From: Clostridia bacterium
GTDB lineage: Bacteria > Bacillota > Clostridia > Oscillospirales > Acutalibacteraceae
Assembly (NCBI GenBank): GCA_017517665.1
Contig: JAFWYP010000059.1
Location: 1 to 64,000, forward strand
Direction: 5' to 3'
Length of the DNA stretch: 64,000 bases
A program made the translations under genes and the position numbers. The notes under the pieces are model-generated. The model was not told the origin of the DNA. It saw only the letters and a program-made list of their open reading frames with translations, and did not search any database. Below are positions 26,699 to 33,954 of the stretch, in pieces; position 1 is the stretch's first letter, and each line of letters begins with the position of its first letter.

Positions 26699-27052
26699 TT
26701 ACTTTCTTTTGCTTAAGATATATCCGAATACCAGACCTGCTATACAAGGTATGCCTGCAAGTGCCAGACTAAGTTCAAATTCAAATGTTTCAAAAACAAT
26801 GAACGGAAGAAAAAACTCAATCAGAATAATAAAAGCGGCAAGAGGAAGTGCGAGTTTTGATTTTTTTGCAGCAAGAACGGCACATAGAATCAATGCTGTA
26901 ATGGGTACTGCACCGTAAAAAGCAATCAAAGAATATCCCATTTCGTCGCCGCCATGCATATTAAGTCCCCAAACAACAAACAGAATAAATTCTGCAATTG
27001 TAATAAAAAAACACCAAAATTCGCTTGTTTTATAGAATTTTTTCTTTTCCAC
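26699..27052 (-). CDS. Small integral membrane protein of unknown function
   Basis: The 117-residue protein has about four hydrophobic helices (near 11-31, 42-60, 67-85 and 93-112) and charged ends (MEKKKFYKTSEFW at the start, LSKRK at the end). It starts with GTG after an AGGCAGG site. No family recognised. It is a separate small unit with its own terminator, downstream of two other membrane-protein genes on the same strand. Confidence 0.7.
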   Translation of the reverse strand: MEKKKFYKTSEFWCFFITIAEFILFVVWGLNMHGGDEMGYSLIAFYGAVPITALILCAVLAAKKSKLALPLAAFIILIEFFLPFIVFETFEFELSLALAGIPCIAGLVFGYILSKRK

Positions 27053-27142
27053 GGTAATACCTGCCTTTCTTAATATTTTCTGTGTTTTTATTATAAATGG
27101 AATATATTACAAATTTGTGTATGAAAAATTACAAATAAATAA

Positions 27143-27174
27143 AAAAGATGCCAACCGATGAGTTGACATCTTTT
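27143..27174 (-). terminator. Intrinsic terminator of the 27179-29292 gene pair
   Basis: The stem AAAAGATGCCAAC / GTTGACATCTTTT has one mismatch. In the minus direction it is followed by TTTTTTATTT. Confidence 0.8.
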
Positions 27175-27178
27175 AAAA

Positions 27179-27715
27179 TCAGATTACAAATGAAAGAATA
27201 ACTGCTGCCGCAAGAGCGATAAACGTTATGCAGTATTTTTCAAGAAATGAACCGACGAATGCGAGTGCGGAGGGAATTGCAAAAAGAATTCTTCCGATTA
27301 TGTTCATCTTTTTCTGCTTATATGCAACATCAAAAAGGTTCATCGTATCCTCAACAAGAGGGAAGATGTTGCAGAGCATTGAAAAACCGATATAGGTTAT
27401 GATTACATAAAAAATGAAGTAACCGAGATTGTCATAGGGAGTGATTCCCATGTAGCGGAGATTCATGAAGCCTGCAAGGAAAATAGGGAGACCTGTCATA
27501 AAGTTCATGAAGCCCGCACCCGTTGCCATAAGATATGAAGCAAAGCCTTTTTTGGCAAGTGCGTGCTCAACGTGGCTGCACGCTTCATCAATTCTGAGAT
27601 AACCGGGAATTTCAACGGGAAGACCGAGAATTCTGCAGGTAAGCTGTTCCCAGAATCCTCTGAGATATGCACCGGGGAAGGTAAGAATTCTTGTTATGAT
27701 GTAAAGTGTTCTCAT
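27179..27715 (-). CDS. Integral membrane protein of unknown function
   Basis: The 178-residue protein has an N-terminal amphipathic part (MRTLYIITRILTFPGAYLRG), a soluble loop with Cys and His residues (about 28-60, including CSHVEHALAK) and about four hydrophobic helices (62-165). Its start overlaps the stop of the zinc-ribbon/TPR gene by 4 bases (ATGA), so the two are translationally coupled and probably act together. No catalytic motif recognised; the H-x-x-E-H-like cluster is not a standard HExxH. Confidence 0.75.
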   Translation of the reverse strand: MRTLYIITRILTFPGAYLRGFWEQLTCRILGLPVEIPGYLRIDEACSHVEHALAKKGFASYLMATGAGFMNFMTGLPIFLAGFMNLRYMGITPYDNLGYFIFYVIITYIGFSMLCNIFPLVEDTMNLFDVAYKQKKMNIIGRILFAIPSALAFVGSFLEKYCITFIALAAAVILSFVI

Positions 27716-29118
27716 ACTAAATCATACTCTCCTTCCGTAAGAACCTGTTCAACGGTTTTTTTGCCGCTGATAACATCAAGAACCGATTCGGCATTAACAT
27801 AATCTTTAAGGTCATTAATGATATTGCTGATTTCTGATGCATTATCCGTATTCATGCTTCCTTTTTCGGATTCAAGATATGAGCAGAGGTAAAGGGTGTT
27901 GTAAAGCTGATTTGTCAGCGAGCTGTCATCCTGATAATACTGCGCAATATAAGACGCATTGCTGTAAGCTGTGAATACCGCTTCGTATGCTTTGCCGTAT
28001 TCACCCTTGAGAAGGTGGATAAGAGCCTCCTGACGGTAAAGCTCGGGTGCTGTTGCAAATTCTTCCTGTGCCTCAACGCAAAGCTCAAGAGCCTTGTCAT
28101 ATTCCTTTGCAGCACGCAGATACATTATTCTGAGAACATAAGCTGTATCAATGCCTTCATTGTATTCAATAAATTCATCAAGAAGCTTTTTTGCTTCTTC
28201 AAGCCCCTTTATTTTAAGGGTGATACGCATCTTGAGTTCATAAGCACCGAAGTTTGTTCTGTCATTTTTGATAAGCTTATCAAGATACTCGGTTGAACCT
28301 TCATAGTCATTCATTTTGTAGAGAAGGTCGGATAATTCCGTGTAGTAAAGCCATGAATAGTCAAGCTTTGATTTTTTGGCGCTTTCATCAATTGCCTTGA
28401 GGTATTTGAGTGCAGCTTCATCGGATTCGTTGAAGTTATAGGCAAATGTAAGGTGATAATAGTCAATCCAGATATCGCTTACGCCTTCCGTGCCGCGGAG
28501 ATCTTCAACAGCCGCGTGCATTTCTTCTGCAGAAGGTTCTGTCATGCCGAATTTTGTTTCAAGGGTTTCGAGTACGATATCATACGATGACATATAATCA
28601 TTATATATCTCGTAATAACCCTTCATTGTGGTGTTGAATTTGCCCTCAAGATGAGAAACGCTCTGGCTTTCATAATAGAAGGCTTCAAGGGGAGAGGTGT
28701 AATGTGCAAGAGCATCGAATTTCTTGACTGCTATGTTTGTACCTGTCTGAACAAAGGGTGATTCTCCGCCGAGTATTGTTGTTATTTCATCAACAACCGC
28801 GGGCACATCGGAATAAGCGGTGTATGCAGAGTACCAACGTTTTTCTCTTGCATAAGAATCTCCTTTTGCAACCTGAATCGAGGGTGCGGTAAGAAGAAAA
28901 ACAATTGCCAGCGCAAATACGCTGAAAACAACTGCAACAAGACCGCCAATCCATGCAAGGAAAGGAATCTTTCTTGCAAGCATTGCGGCTTCGCATTCGG
29001 CGCAGTAGTCGCTTTCTTCCTGCTTTTTGTTTTCGCCGCAATACGGACAAATATCATCTTCACTGATTTCTTCTTCCGTTTCTTCTGCGGAGATTGATTT
29101 ATCGGTTTCTTCGGACAA
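27712..29118 (-). CDS. Zinc-ribbon, single-TM, TPR-repeat protein (main open frame)
   Basis: This is the open part of a gene whose natural start appears to lie at 29292, beyond an in-frame stop. The 468 residues contain a zinc ribbon (CPYC at about 22-25 and CAEC at about 38-41), a membrane helix (about 50-75, FLAWIGGLVAVVFSVFALAI) and a long extracytoplasmic helical region (about 85-450). That region shows TPR-like pairs (KLDYSWLYYTELSDLLYKM, FGAYELKMRITLKIKGLEEA, YDKALELC). The only in-frame start near the beginning is TTG at 29118, without a ribosome site. It overlaps the next membrane-protein gene by 4 bases. Confidence 0.75.
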   Translation of the reverse strand: MSEETDKSISAEETEEEISEDDICPYCGENKKQEESDYCAECEAAMLARKIPFLAWIGGLVAVVFSVFALAIVFLLTAPSIQVAKGDSYAREKRWYSAYTAYSDVPAVVDEITTILGGESPFVQTGTNIAVKKFDALAHYTSPLEAFYYESQSVSHLEGKFNTTMKGYYEIYNDYMSSYDIVLETLETKFGMTEPSAEEMHAAVEDLRGTEGVSDIWIDYYHLTFAYNFNESDEAALKYLKAIDESAKKSKLDYSWLYYTELSDLLYKMNDYEGSTEYLDKLIKNDRTNFGAYELKMRITLKIKGLEEAKKLLDEFIEYNEGIDTAYVLRIMYLRAAKEYDKALELCVEAQEEFATAPELYRQEALIHLLKGEYGKAYEAVFTAYSNASYIAQYYQDDSSLTNQLYNTLYLCSYLESEKGSMNTDNASEISNIINDLKDYVNAESVLDVISGKKTVEQVLTEGEYDLV

Positions 29119-29139
29119 ATCGGATTCTTCGGCAATTTC

Positions 29140-29292
29140 TTATGCCGCTTCTTCGGGTGTTTCTTCGGATGACTCTTCGGAAATATCCTCTGCGGGTTCT
29201 TCAATTGTTTCTTCAACTGCTTCATCAACTGTCTCTTCTGTTAATTCTGCAGTTTCTTCTTCGGGTATACCCTTTATGTTTTCATCGGACAT
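29140..29292 (-). pseudogene. Truncated N-terminal segment of the zinc-ribbon/TPR gene, ending at an in-frame TAA
   Basis: An ATG (complement 29290-29292) preceded by a strong AAGGAGG and a promoter opens a Glu-rich frame (MSDENIKGIPEEETAE...). After 50 codons it meets TAA (complement 29140-29142). The same frame then continues in identical Glu/Ser-rich style into the zinc ribbon at 29118 and below. A single G-to-T change in a GAA codon would explain it. This is a nonsense mutation or a base-call error. Confidence 0.75.
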
Positions 29293-29325
29293 ACAGGCAA
29301 CCTCCTTTTTATCATGTAGAACTAT

Positions 29326-29354
29326 ATTCTAACATTTATTTCTGCAAAGTTCAA
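29326..29354 (-). promoter_or_regulatory. Sigma-A-type promoter of the zinc-ribbon/TPR operon
   Basis: On the minus strand TTGAAC (complement 29349-29354), a 17-base spacer and TAGAAT (complement 29326-29331) lie 33 bases upstream of the ATG at 29292. This supports that ATG as the natural start. Confidence 0.6.
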
Positions 29355-29381
29355 ATATTATTTTAAAAATTCACATATTTT

Positions 29382-30059
29382 TTACGGATGAGGCAGACCT
29401 TGTCTGTATGCTGCCATGATATTCCTGAATACTTCAGCATTCGAGGGCGGTGTCCATGTAATTGCGTTTGCACCTGCACGGATTGTTGCAGCTATCGTTT
29501 CGCCTGTCTGCCCTCCCGTTGCTATAACGGGGAAATCGGGATATTGAGATTTGATTTTTGCAACAATTTCAGGCGTTTTTGCGGCAGCAGAAACATTGAA
29601 GATATCCGCACCTGCAGAAATCCGTGCATCAATGTCATCATTGTCGGAAGCGATTGTGACAACAACGGGAATATCAATTGATTTTTTCAGTTCTTCGATT
29701 ATTTCGTTTTTTGTCGGCGCGTTCACAACAACTCCGAGTGCACCCTGAAATTCCGCATGGAGTGCAAGGTTAATAACTCTGTGACCTTGTGTAAGCCCTC
29801 CGCCTACACCTACAAAAACCGGCACATCCGCAGCAGTCATCACCGCCTGAGTGATAACCGGCTGAGGAGTGAACGGATAAACTGCAATGACCGCATCGGC
29901 ATTTGTATTTTTTATGATGCTTGCATCGGTTGAAAAAAGCAGGGATTTTATTCTTCTTCCGAGAATTTTTATTCCCGTGCAGGCATATATTTCATTTGGT
30001 ACAGTCAGCATAAAATCACGCAGAGAGCCTTTTACCTCGGGTATATTCTGTTCCGGCAT
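29382..30059 (-). CDS. TIM-barrel protein of unknown function
   Basis: The 225-residue protein reads as a single (beta/alpha)8 barrel. It has short parallel strands ending in conserved-looking Gly/Asp (ADAVIAVYPF, PVFVGVGGGLTQG, GALGVVVNAP, PVVVTIASDNDD, GADIFNVSAA, PVIATGGQTGETI, ANAITWTPP). The GG-x-x-GETIAATIRAGAN loop resembles a standard phosphate-binding site of flavin- or phosphosugar-binding barrels. The reaction cannot be named. The ATG follows AAGGAG. It is monocistronic and divergent from a flavin-reductase-like gene. Confidence 0.75.
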   Translation of the reverse strand: MPEQNIPEVKGSLRDFMLTVPNEIYACTGIKILGRRIKSLLFSTDASIIKNTNADAVIAVYPFTPQPVITQAVMTAADVPVFVGVGGGLTQGHRVINLALHAEFQGALGVVVNAPTKNEIIEELKKSIDIPVVVTIASDNDDIDARISAGADIFNVSAAAKTPEIVAKIKSQYPDFPVIATGGQTGETIAATIRAGANAITWTPPSNAEVFRNIMAAYRQGLPHP

Positions 30060-30087
30060 TTCTTTTCTCCTTTTTCTCTTTCCGTAC

Positions 30088-30116
30088 TGTACAGCAAAGA
30101 GTGTTTGTGTTATAAT
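30088..30116 (+). promoter_or_regulatory. Promoter of the flavin-reductase-like gene, extended -10
   Basis: TATAAT (30111-30116) is preceded by TG one base upstream (TGTTATAAT), an extended -10. A weak -35 (TGTACA, 30088-30093) sits 17 bases ahead. Confidence 0.6.
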
Positions 30117-30152
30117 AACATATGTAATTAATATTTATATCAGGAGGCAGTT

Positions 30153-30647
30153 ATGAAAGAAATAAACATCAGAGATATCAAAGTCAGTGCACCCGAACTC
30201 ATTTCAGACGGCTGGGGACTTGTTACTGCAGGAAATGCAGATAAATTCAATACCATGACAGTAAGCTGGGGCGCACTCGGTGAAATCTGGGGCAAGGATG
30301 CGGCATTTGTTTTTATCCGTCCTCAGCGCTACACATATGAATTTACGGAAAAAGAGGATTTTTTCACTCTTTCCTTCTACGCACCCGAATATAAGGATGC
30401 GCTGCGCATCTGCGGCTCAAAAAGCGGAAGAGACATTGATAAAGTGAAGGAATGCGGTCTCACACCTGTTTCTGTTGACGGAGGCATGACTTTTGAAGAA
30501 GCGGAATATACTCTTGTCTGCCGCAAGATGGCTTCGCAGTTTATCGACCCTGCAGGTTTTGCGGATGCAGCGATAGAGGATAATTATGCCAAAAAGGATT
30601 ATCATAAAATGTATATTGGCGAAATAATCAAGGTTTATTCAAAATAA
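30153..30647 (+). CDS. Flavin reductase-like (FMN-binding split-barrel) protein
   Basis: The 164-residue protein has the split-barrel flavin reductase pattern: WGLVTAGNADKFNTMTVSWG near 23-42, where the flavin phosphate would bind, then FIRPQRYTYE and the strand DFFTLSFYA. There is no N-terminal helix or second domain. It could reduce FMN with NAD(P)H or bind flavin or haem only. The ATG follows AGGAGG. It is a single-gene unit ended by a terminator. Confidence 0.82.
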   Translation: MKEINIRDIKVSAPELISDGWGLVTAGNADKFNTMTVSWGALGEIWGKDAAFVFIRPQRYTYEFTEKEDFFTLSFYAPEYKDALRICGSKSGRDIDKVKECGLTPVSVDGGMTFEEAEYTLVCRKMASQFIDPAGFADAAIEDNYAKKDYHKMYIGEIIKVYSK

Positions 30648-30653
30648 GAAAAG

Positions 30654-30694
30654 AAGCATTCCTGTAATATTTTTACGGGAATGCTTTGTTTTTT
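30654..30694 (+). terminator. Intrinsic terminator after the flavin-reductase-like gene
   Basis: The stem AAGCATTCCTGTA / TACGGGAATGCTT (one mismatch) is followed by TGTTTTTT. The T-run abuts the putative ECF promoter. Confidence 0.8.
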
Positions 30695-30722
30695 GTCACC
30701 TTTTACGGTTTTGTTTCGTGTA
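30694..30722 (+). promoter_or_regulatory. Putative ECF-sigma-dependent (autoregulatory) promoter
   Basis: TGTCACC (30694-30700), a 16-base spacer and CGTGTA (30717-30722) precede the sigma gene by about 24 bases. This resembles the -35/-10 pairs (AAC-type and CGT-type) of ECF sigma factors, and there is no good sigma-A match here. Assignment is inference. Confidence 0.4.
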
Positions 30723-30745
30723 TATAGTGAAAAGGGGGCGGTGAT

Positions 30746-31234
30746 TTGCCCATGAGGAAGGAAAAACTTATCCCCGATGCCCGAAGAGTGGTAAAGGAAT
30801 ACGGCAACAGTCTTTATCGGCTTTGCTCCGTTATGACGGGCAACAGGGAGGATGCGGATGACGCTGTTCAGGAGTGCTTTTTGAAATATGTGGAAAAAGC
30901 TCCGCAATTCAACGATGAAGAACACGAAAAAGCATGGCTGATACGTGTCGCATCAAACATATGTAAGGACATTTTAAGAAAAAGAAAGCATCAGAGCTTT
31001 GTAAGTCTTGACGAAATCCGGAATCTCGGCACAAGCGAGGATAATGCGCAAATCCTCGAAATGCTGGTATCGCTTGAAGATAAATACAGAATTGTTATTC
31101 ATCTTCATTATGTTGAGGGTTATAAGGCTTGGGAAATTGCATCCGTGATCGGTATAACGGAAGCGGCGGTCAAAAAACGTCTGCAACGGGGCAGGGAGGC
31201 ACTCAGAGAAATTTATGAAAAGGAGGCGAGATAA
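30746..31234 (+). CDS. ECF-type RNA polymerase sigma factor
   Basis: The 162-residue protein has sigma region 2 (about 18-80: YGNSLYRLCSVMTGNREDA, DDAVQECFLKY, KAWLIRVASNICKDILRK) and region 4 (about 105-160: LLVSLEDKYRIVIHLHYVEG, then the HTH WEIASVIGITEAAVKKRL). Regions 1 and 3 are absent, as in group 4 sigma factors. The start is TTG at 30746 or ATG at 30752; the former is better spaced from AGGGGG. The next gene starts 1 base after the stop and encodes a likely anti-sigma factor. Confidence 0.9.
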   Translation: MPMRKEKLIPDARRVVKEYGNSLYRLCSVMTGNREDADDAVQECFLKYVEKAPQFNDEEHEKAWLIRVASNICKDILRKRKHQSFVSLDEIRNLGTSEDNAQILEMLVSLEDKYRIVIHLHYVEGYKAWEIASVIGITEAAVKKRLQRGREALREIYEKEAR

Positions 31235-31235
31235 C

Positions 31236-31940
31236 ATGGATTTTGAAAAAATAAAGCCCGCAGTCGATGAAATTCAGCTCAGCGAAATCCGGCAGGAGAG
31301 AATTATTGAAGCTTGTGAAAAGCATAAGAAGAAAAGCTTCAACTATAAGCTCTGGATTCCCGTTGCCGTTGCCGCAATGTTTGTTGTTGTTATCTTTTCT
31401 CCCGGTTTTATTTTCAGAGCATCAAAATCGGCGGATAATATGGAGGCGGAAGCGCCCGAAAACGGAAAAGGTTTCGGTTATCTTGCAGATTCCTATGCAG
31501 GAGAAGTCAACGATGAAGAAATATATGTCGCCGTTGAGGATTGTATAACTCAGGTTGTGGTTTCCGCACAGAGCCAGACGAATGCCGTTGAAGTGAAATC
31601 CCTTTTCAACAGCGGAGTTTACAGAAAAATATATTCCGTTATCCCGTCACAGTTTGCGTGGCTGGTGGATTTCGAGGAATATAAAAAGTGGGAAAAATCT
31701 GTCAGCGTAGCAGGCGGAATGGCAATGCTTCAGTTTGTTGAGCATTTCGGAATAACCCGTGAAGAATTTGACTACGCCAATGAAGCTTATGCTTCATATA
31801 TAAACAGCACTTCCGGCTGTTCGATACTCGGAAAGCCTGCAAACAAATCCGAGGAAGAGCTTGAAATATTTAATGCCGAAGTGATTTACAGCTTCGATAA
31901 AGACAGAATAAACGAATATTATCTTGCTGATTACAATTAA
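31236..31940 (+). CDS. Probable anti-sigma factor, single-pass membrane protein
   Basis: The 234-residue protein has a cytoplasmic N-terminus (about 1-36, MDFEKIKPAVDEIQLSE), one membrane helix (about 38-60, LWIPVAVAAMFVVVIFSP) and a 170-residue outer domain that I do not recognise. The layout and its place directly after the ECF sigma gene suggest it holds that factor at the membrane. No zinc-type HxxxCxxC anti-sigma motif is seen. The start follows AAAGGAGGCGAG. The two genes form a closed unit. Confidence 0.75.
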   Translation: MDFEKIKPAVDEIQLSEIRQERIIEACEKHKKKSFNYKLWIPVAVAAMFVVVIFSPGFIFRASKSADNMEAEAPENGKGFGYLADSYAGEVNDEEIYVAVEDCITQVVVSAQSQTNAVEVKSLFNSGVYRKIYSVIPSQFAWLVDFEEYKKWEKSVSVAGGMAMLQFVEHFGITREEFDYANEAYASYINSTSGCSILGKPANKSEEELEIFNAEVIYSFDKDRINEYYLADYN

Positions 31941-31966
31941 AAAAGCCGCCCCTTCGGACGGCTTGG
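31941..31966 (-). terminator. Terminator between convergent anti-sigma and lipoprotein genes
   Basis: The stem AAGCCGCCC / GGACGGCTT has one mismatch and a CTTC loop. The T-run (TTTTTT) is on the minus-strand side, so it mainly serves the lipoprotein gene. Confidence 0.7.
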
Positions 31967-31968
31967 GA

Positions 31969-32478
31969 TTATTCAATAATTATATGTCCGCGTTCGATTT
32001 TTTCGGGTGATGAATATATTTCATAAATATCATCGAAGGTATATGATAAATCTTCTTTGATTTCATAAACAATCATTCTGGCTTTAGGGTCTTTATCTAT
32101 GATTTTTCTTGATTTGTCACTGCCTATTTCAATCTGACCTTCATAGGTTTCGAGTTTATCATAGAATTTATATAAATAATGCTTGGAAAAAACACCCTTT
32201 TTATCGAATTCGTAAACCCTGTATTCGTATCCGAGGGAGAAGTTATCTTTTTTTATAACGAGTCTTTTACCCTTGATTGTTTTGCCGATGGTATCTTCCG
32301 AATGCCGGTTTACACCGTCGATATAATCGTTTTCAGCCTGAATTGAAGCGGCAACTCTTTCGGATTCTTCGACGATATATTTTGATAATTTTTCTTCCGG
32401 TGTCATATTTATTGTTTTGCAAGCCGAAAGAGAAGCTACGGCAGTCAAAACAGCTATTAAAGCAATTATTTTCTTCAT
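31969..32478 (-). CDS. Putative lipoprotein of unknown function
   Basis: The 169-residue protein has a lipoprotein signal (MKKIIALIAVLTAVASLSAC, lipobox LSAC with Cys at 20) and a charged soluble domain rich in Lys/Glu/Tyr with several short beta strands. No family recognised. The ATG follows AGGAGG. It is divergent from the DUF4349 lipoprotein gene, and an 18-base palindrome lies in the shared upstream region. Confidence 0.75.
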   Translation of the reverse strand: MKKIIALIAVLTAVASLSACKTINMTPEEKLSKYIVEESERVAASIQAENDYIDGVNRHSEDTIGKTIKGKRLVIKKDNFSLGYEYRVYEFDKKGVFSKHYLYKFYDKLETYEGQIEIGSDKSRKIIDKDPKARMIVYEIKEDLSYTFDDIYEIYSSPEKIERGHIIIE

Positions 32479-32515
32479 AAAAATCCTCCTATTTATTTTA
32501 TACTATATTACTGAC

Positions 32516-32533
32516 ACATTTTTGCAAAAATGT
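32516..32533. promoter_or_regulatory. 18-base perfect palindrome between divergent lipoprotein genes
   Basis: ACATTTTTGCAAAAATGT reads the same on both strands. It sits 37 bases before one start codon and 61 before the other, a position suited to an operator controlling both. A small hairpin is an alternative. No regulator is identified. Confidence 0.4.
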
Positions 32534-32594
32534 CAATGGTTTTAAAGAAAATTAACATTTCCGCAAAATAAAAAACAAAAGAAAGGTGATTGAA

Positions 32595-33518
32595 ATGAAA
32601 AAACTGTTCGCAATTTTACTCTGTATCGTTATGGCTGTTTCTCTTGCAGCTTGCGGTGCAAAAATGTCAAATGACATGGCTGTTCAGGATATGGAATATT
32701 TTTCTGCCGCAGACAGCGCAGGCGGAATATTCTATAACACCTCCGAATCGCTCAACGGCAAGGTTGAGCTTCAGTCCGACAGCGTTCCCAACGAAAACGG
32801 TGAAGCTCCTCAGACAAATAACGAAAAAATTATCAAAACCGTTGAAGCCTATGTTCAGACCAAGGAATATGATAAGTATATTTCATCTCTTACCGCAAAT
32901 GTTTCGGCAAACGGCGGTTATGTTGAAAAATCCGATGCGAATATGGGCGGATACTATGATTCAAACCGTCATTCAACCTATGTTCTGAGAATTCCCGCCG
33001 ATAAGCTTGACGCTTTTATGGTTTCGGCTGAGGAAAACGGAAAAATTACTTCCAAAACAGAAACCCAGCAGAATGTAACCCTTGAATATGTTGATGTTGA
33101 AAGCAGAATTTCCGCATACAAAACAGAAAAAGAAACGCTTACCAATCTTCTCGAAAAAGCCGCTTCGCTTGAAAATGTGCTTGCAATTCAGGAAAGACTT
33201 TCCGAGGTTAACTATCAGATTGAAAACTACACCGCACAACTTCGCGTGCTTGAAAACAGAGTAAGCTACAGCACGGTAACACTCCATATTAATGAAGTTG
33301 AAAGGGTCAGCGAAGCCGAACCCACTCTCTGGCAGAGAATCAAGAATGAATTCCTTGATAATATTGATAATCTCAAGGAAGGATTTGAAGATTTTGCGGT
33401 TGCGATAATCGGCGGACTTCCTGTGATTATTCCTGTTATTGCTATTGCAATAGTTGCAATTATCATTATAAAAAAGCTTATCAAAAAGCGTAAGGCAAAG
33501 AAAAACATTTCGCAGTAA
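32595..33518 (+). CDS. DUF4349 lipoprotein
   Basis: The 307-residue protein has a lipoprotein signal (lipobox LAAC near residue 20) and a DUF4349 domain (about 75-235: VEAYVQTKEYDKYISSL, LRIPADKLDAFM, DVESRISAYKTEKETL, a coiled-coil stretch and VSYSTVTLHINE). A C-terminal membrane helix (about 270-292) is followed by a Lys/Arg-rich end. It would span the outside of the cell between lipid anchor and helix. Role unknown. The ATG at 32595 is 6 bases after AAAGGTG. The next gene starts 18 bases downstream. Confidence 0.85.
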   Translation: MKKLFAILLCIVMAVSLAACGAKMSNDMAVQDMEYFSAADSAGGIFYNTSESLNGKVELQSDSVPNENGEAPQTNNEKIIKTVEAYVQTKEYDKYISSLTANVSANGGYVEKSDANMGGYYDSNRHSTYVLRIPADKLDAFMVSAEENGKITSKTETQQNVTLEYVDVESRISAYKTEKETLTNLLEKAASLENVLAIQERLSEVNYQIENYTAQLRVLENRVSYSTVTLHINEVERVSEAEPTLWQRIKNEFLDNIDNLKEGFEDFAVAIIGGLPVIIPVIAIAIVAIIIIKKLIKKRKAKKNISQ

Positions 33519-33536
33519 TGTGCGGAGGGGACAGAA

Positions 33537-33905
33537 ATGGTAAAAAAGATTATTGTTTCCTTATCGGTTATTCTGATAATTGCTATTGCTGTAATTCTTT
33601 ATTTTCATTTGAACGGAACTGACCCCGCGCCTAATCCGAACATTAAGTCCTTCGGTACGGTTTTTGATGCGATGACTTCACCTGATAATCCTTTGAAGGT
33701 TGATGAACCCGATTTCATATATGTCAAAGCAACAAACGGCAAATACGGTTATGTGAAAAAAGAAGAAATGTATGCCTGCGGACCTTCATCGCCTGACGAT
33801 GAAAATTGGAAAGAGAGAATATTCGGCAGCAGAGATTATTATGAAATTGATGTTTATGACCGTGACGGCATTACGGTAATCGGCAAATTCAGAATTGAAA
33901 AATAG
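33537..33905 (+). CDS. Small membrane-anchored protein of unknown function
   Basis: The 122-residue protein has an N-terminal signal-anchor helix (about 5-25, IIVSLSVILIIAIAVILYF) and an extracytoplasmic domain (about 35-122). That domain has the motif FIYVKATNGKYGYVKKEEM, reminiscent of an SH3-like or WG-repeat strand pair. No family recognised. It follows the DUF4349 gene after 18 bases with its own GGAGGGG site, so the two are probably co-expressed. Confidence 0.7.
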   Translation: MVKKIIVSLSVILIIAIAVILYFHLNGTDPAPNPNIKSFGTVFDAMTSPDNPLKVDEPDFIYVKATNGKYGYVKKEEMYACGPSSPDDENWKERIFGSRDYYEIDVYDRDGITVIGKFRIEK

Positions 33906-33909
33906 CAAA

Positions 33910-33934
33910 AACCGGCAGGTTCAGCCTGCCGGTT
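33910..33934 (-). terminator. Bidirectional hairpin, terminator of the oxidoreductase operon
   Basis: A 10-base perfect stem (AACCGGCAGG / CCTGCCGGTT) with a short loop lies between convergent genes. The better T-tract (TTTTTG) faces the minus-strand operon. Confidence 0.75.
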
Positions 33935-33954
33935 AATTATATGTCTTTTTTTGA

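Noticed and set aside
27560-27610. Possible M50/HExxH-type peptidase site in the 178-residue membrane protein (SHVEHAL)
   Set aside because: Spacing H-V-E-H does not give HExxH, and no second metal ligand motif is seen.
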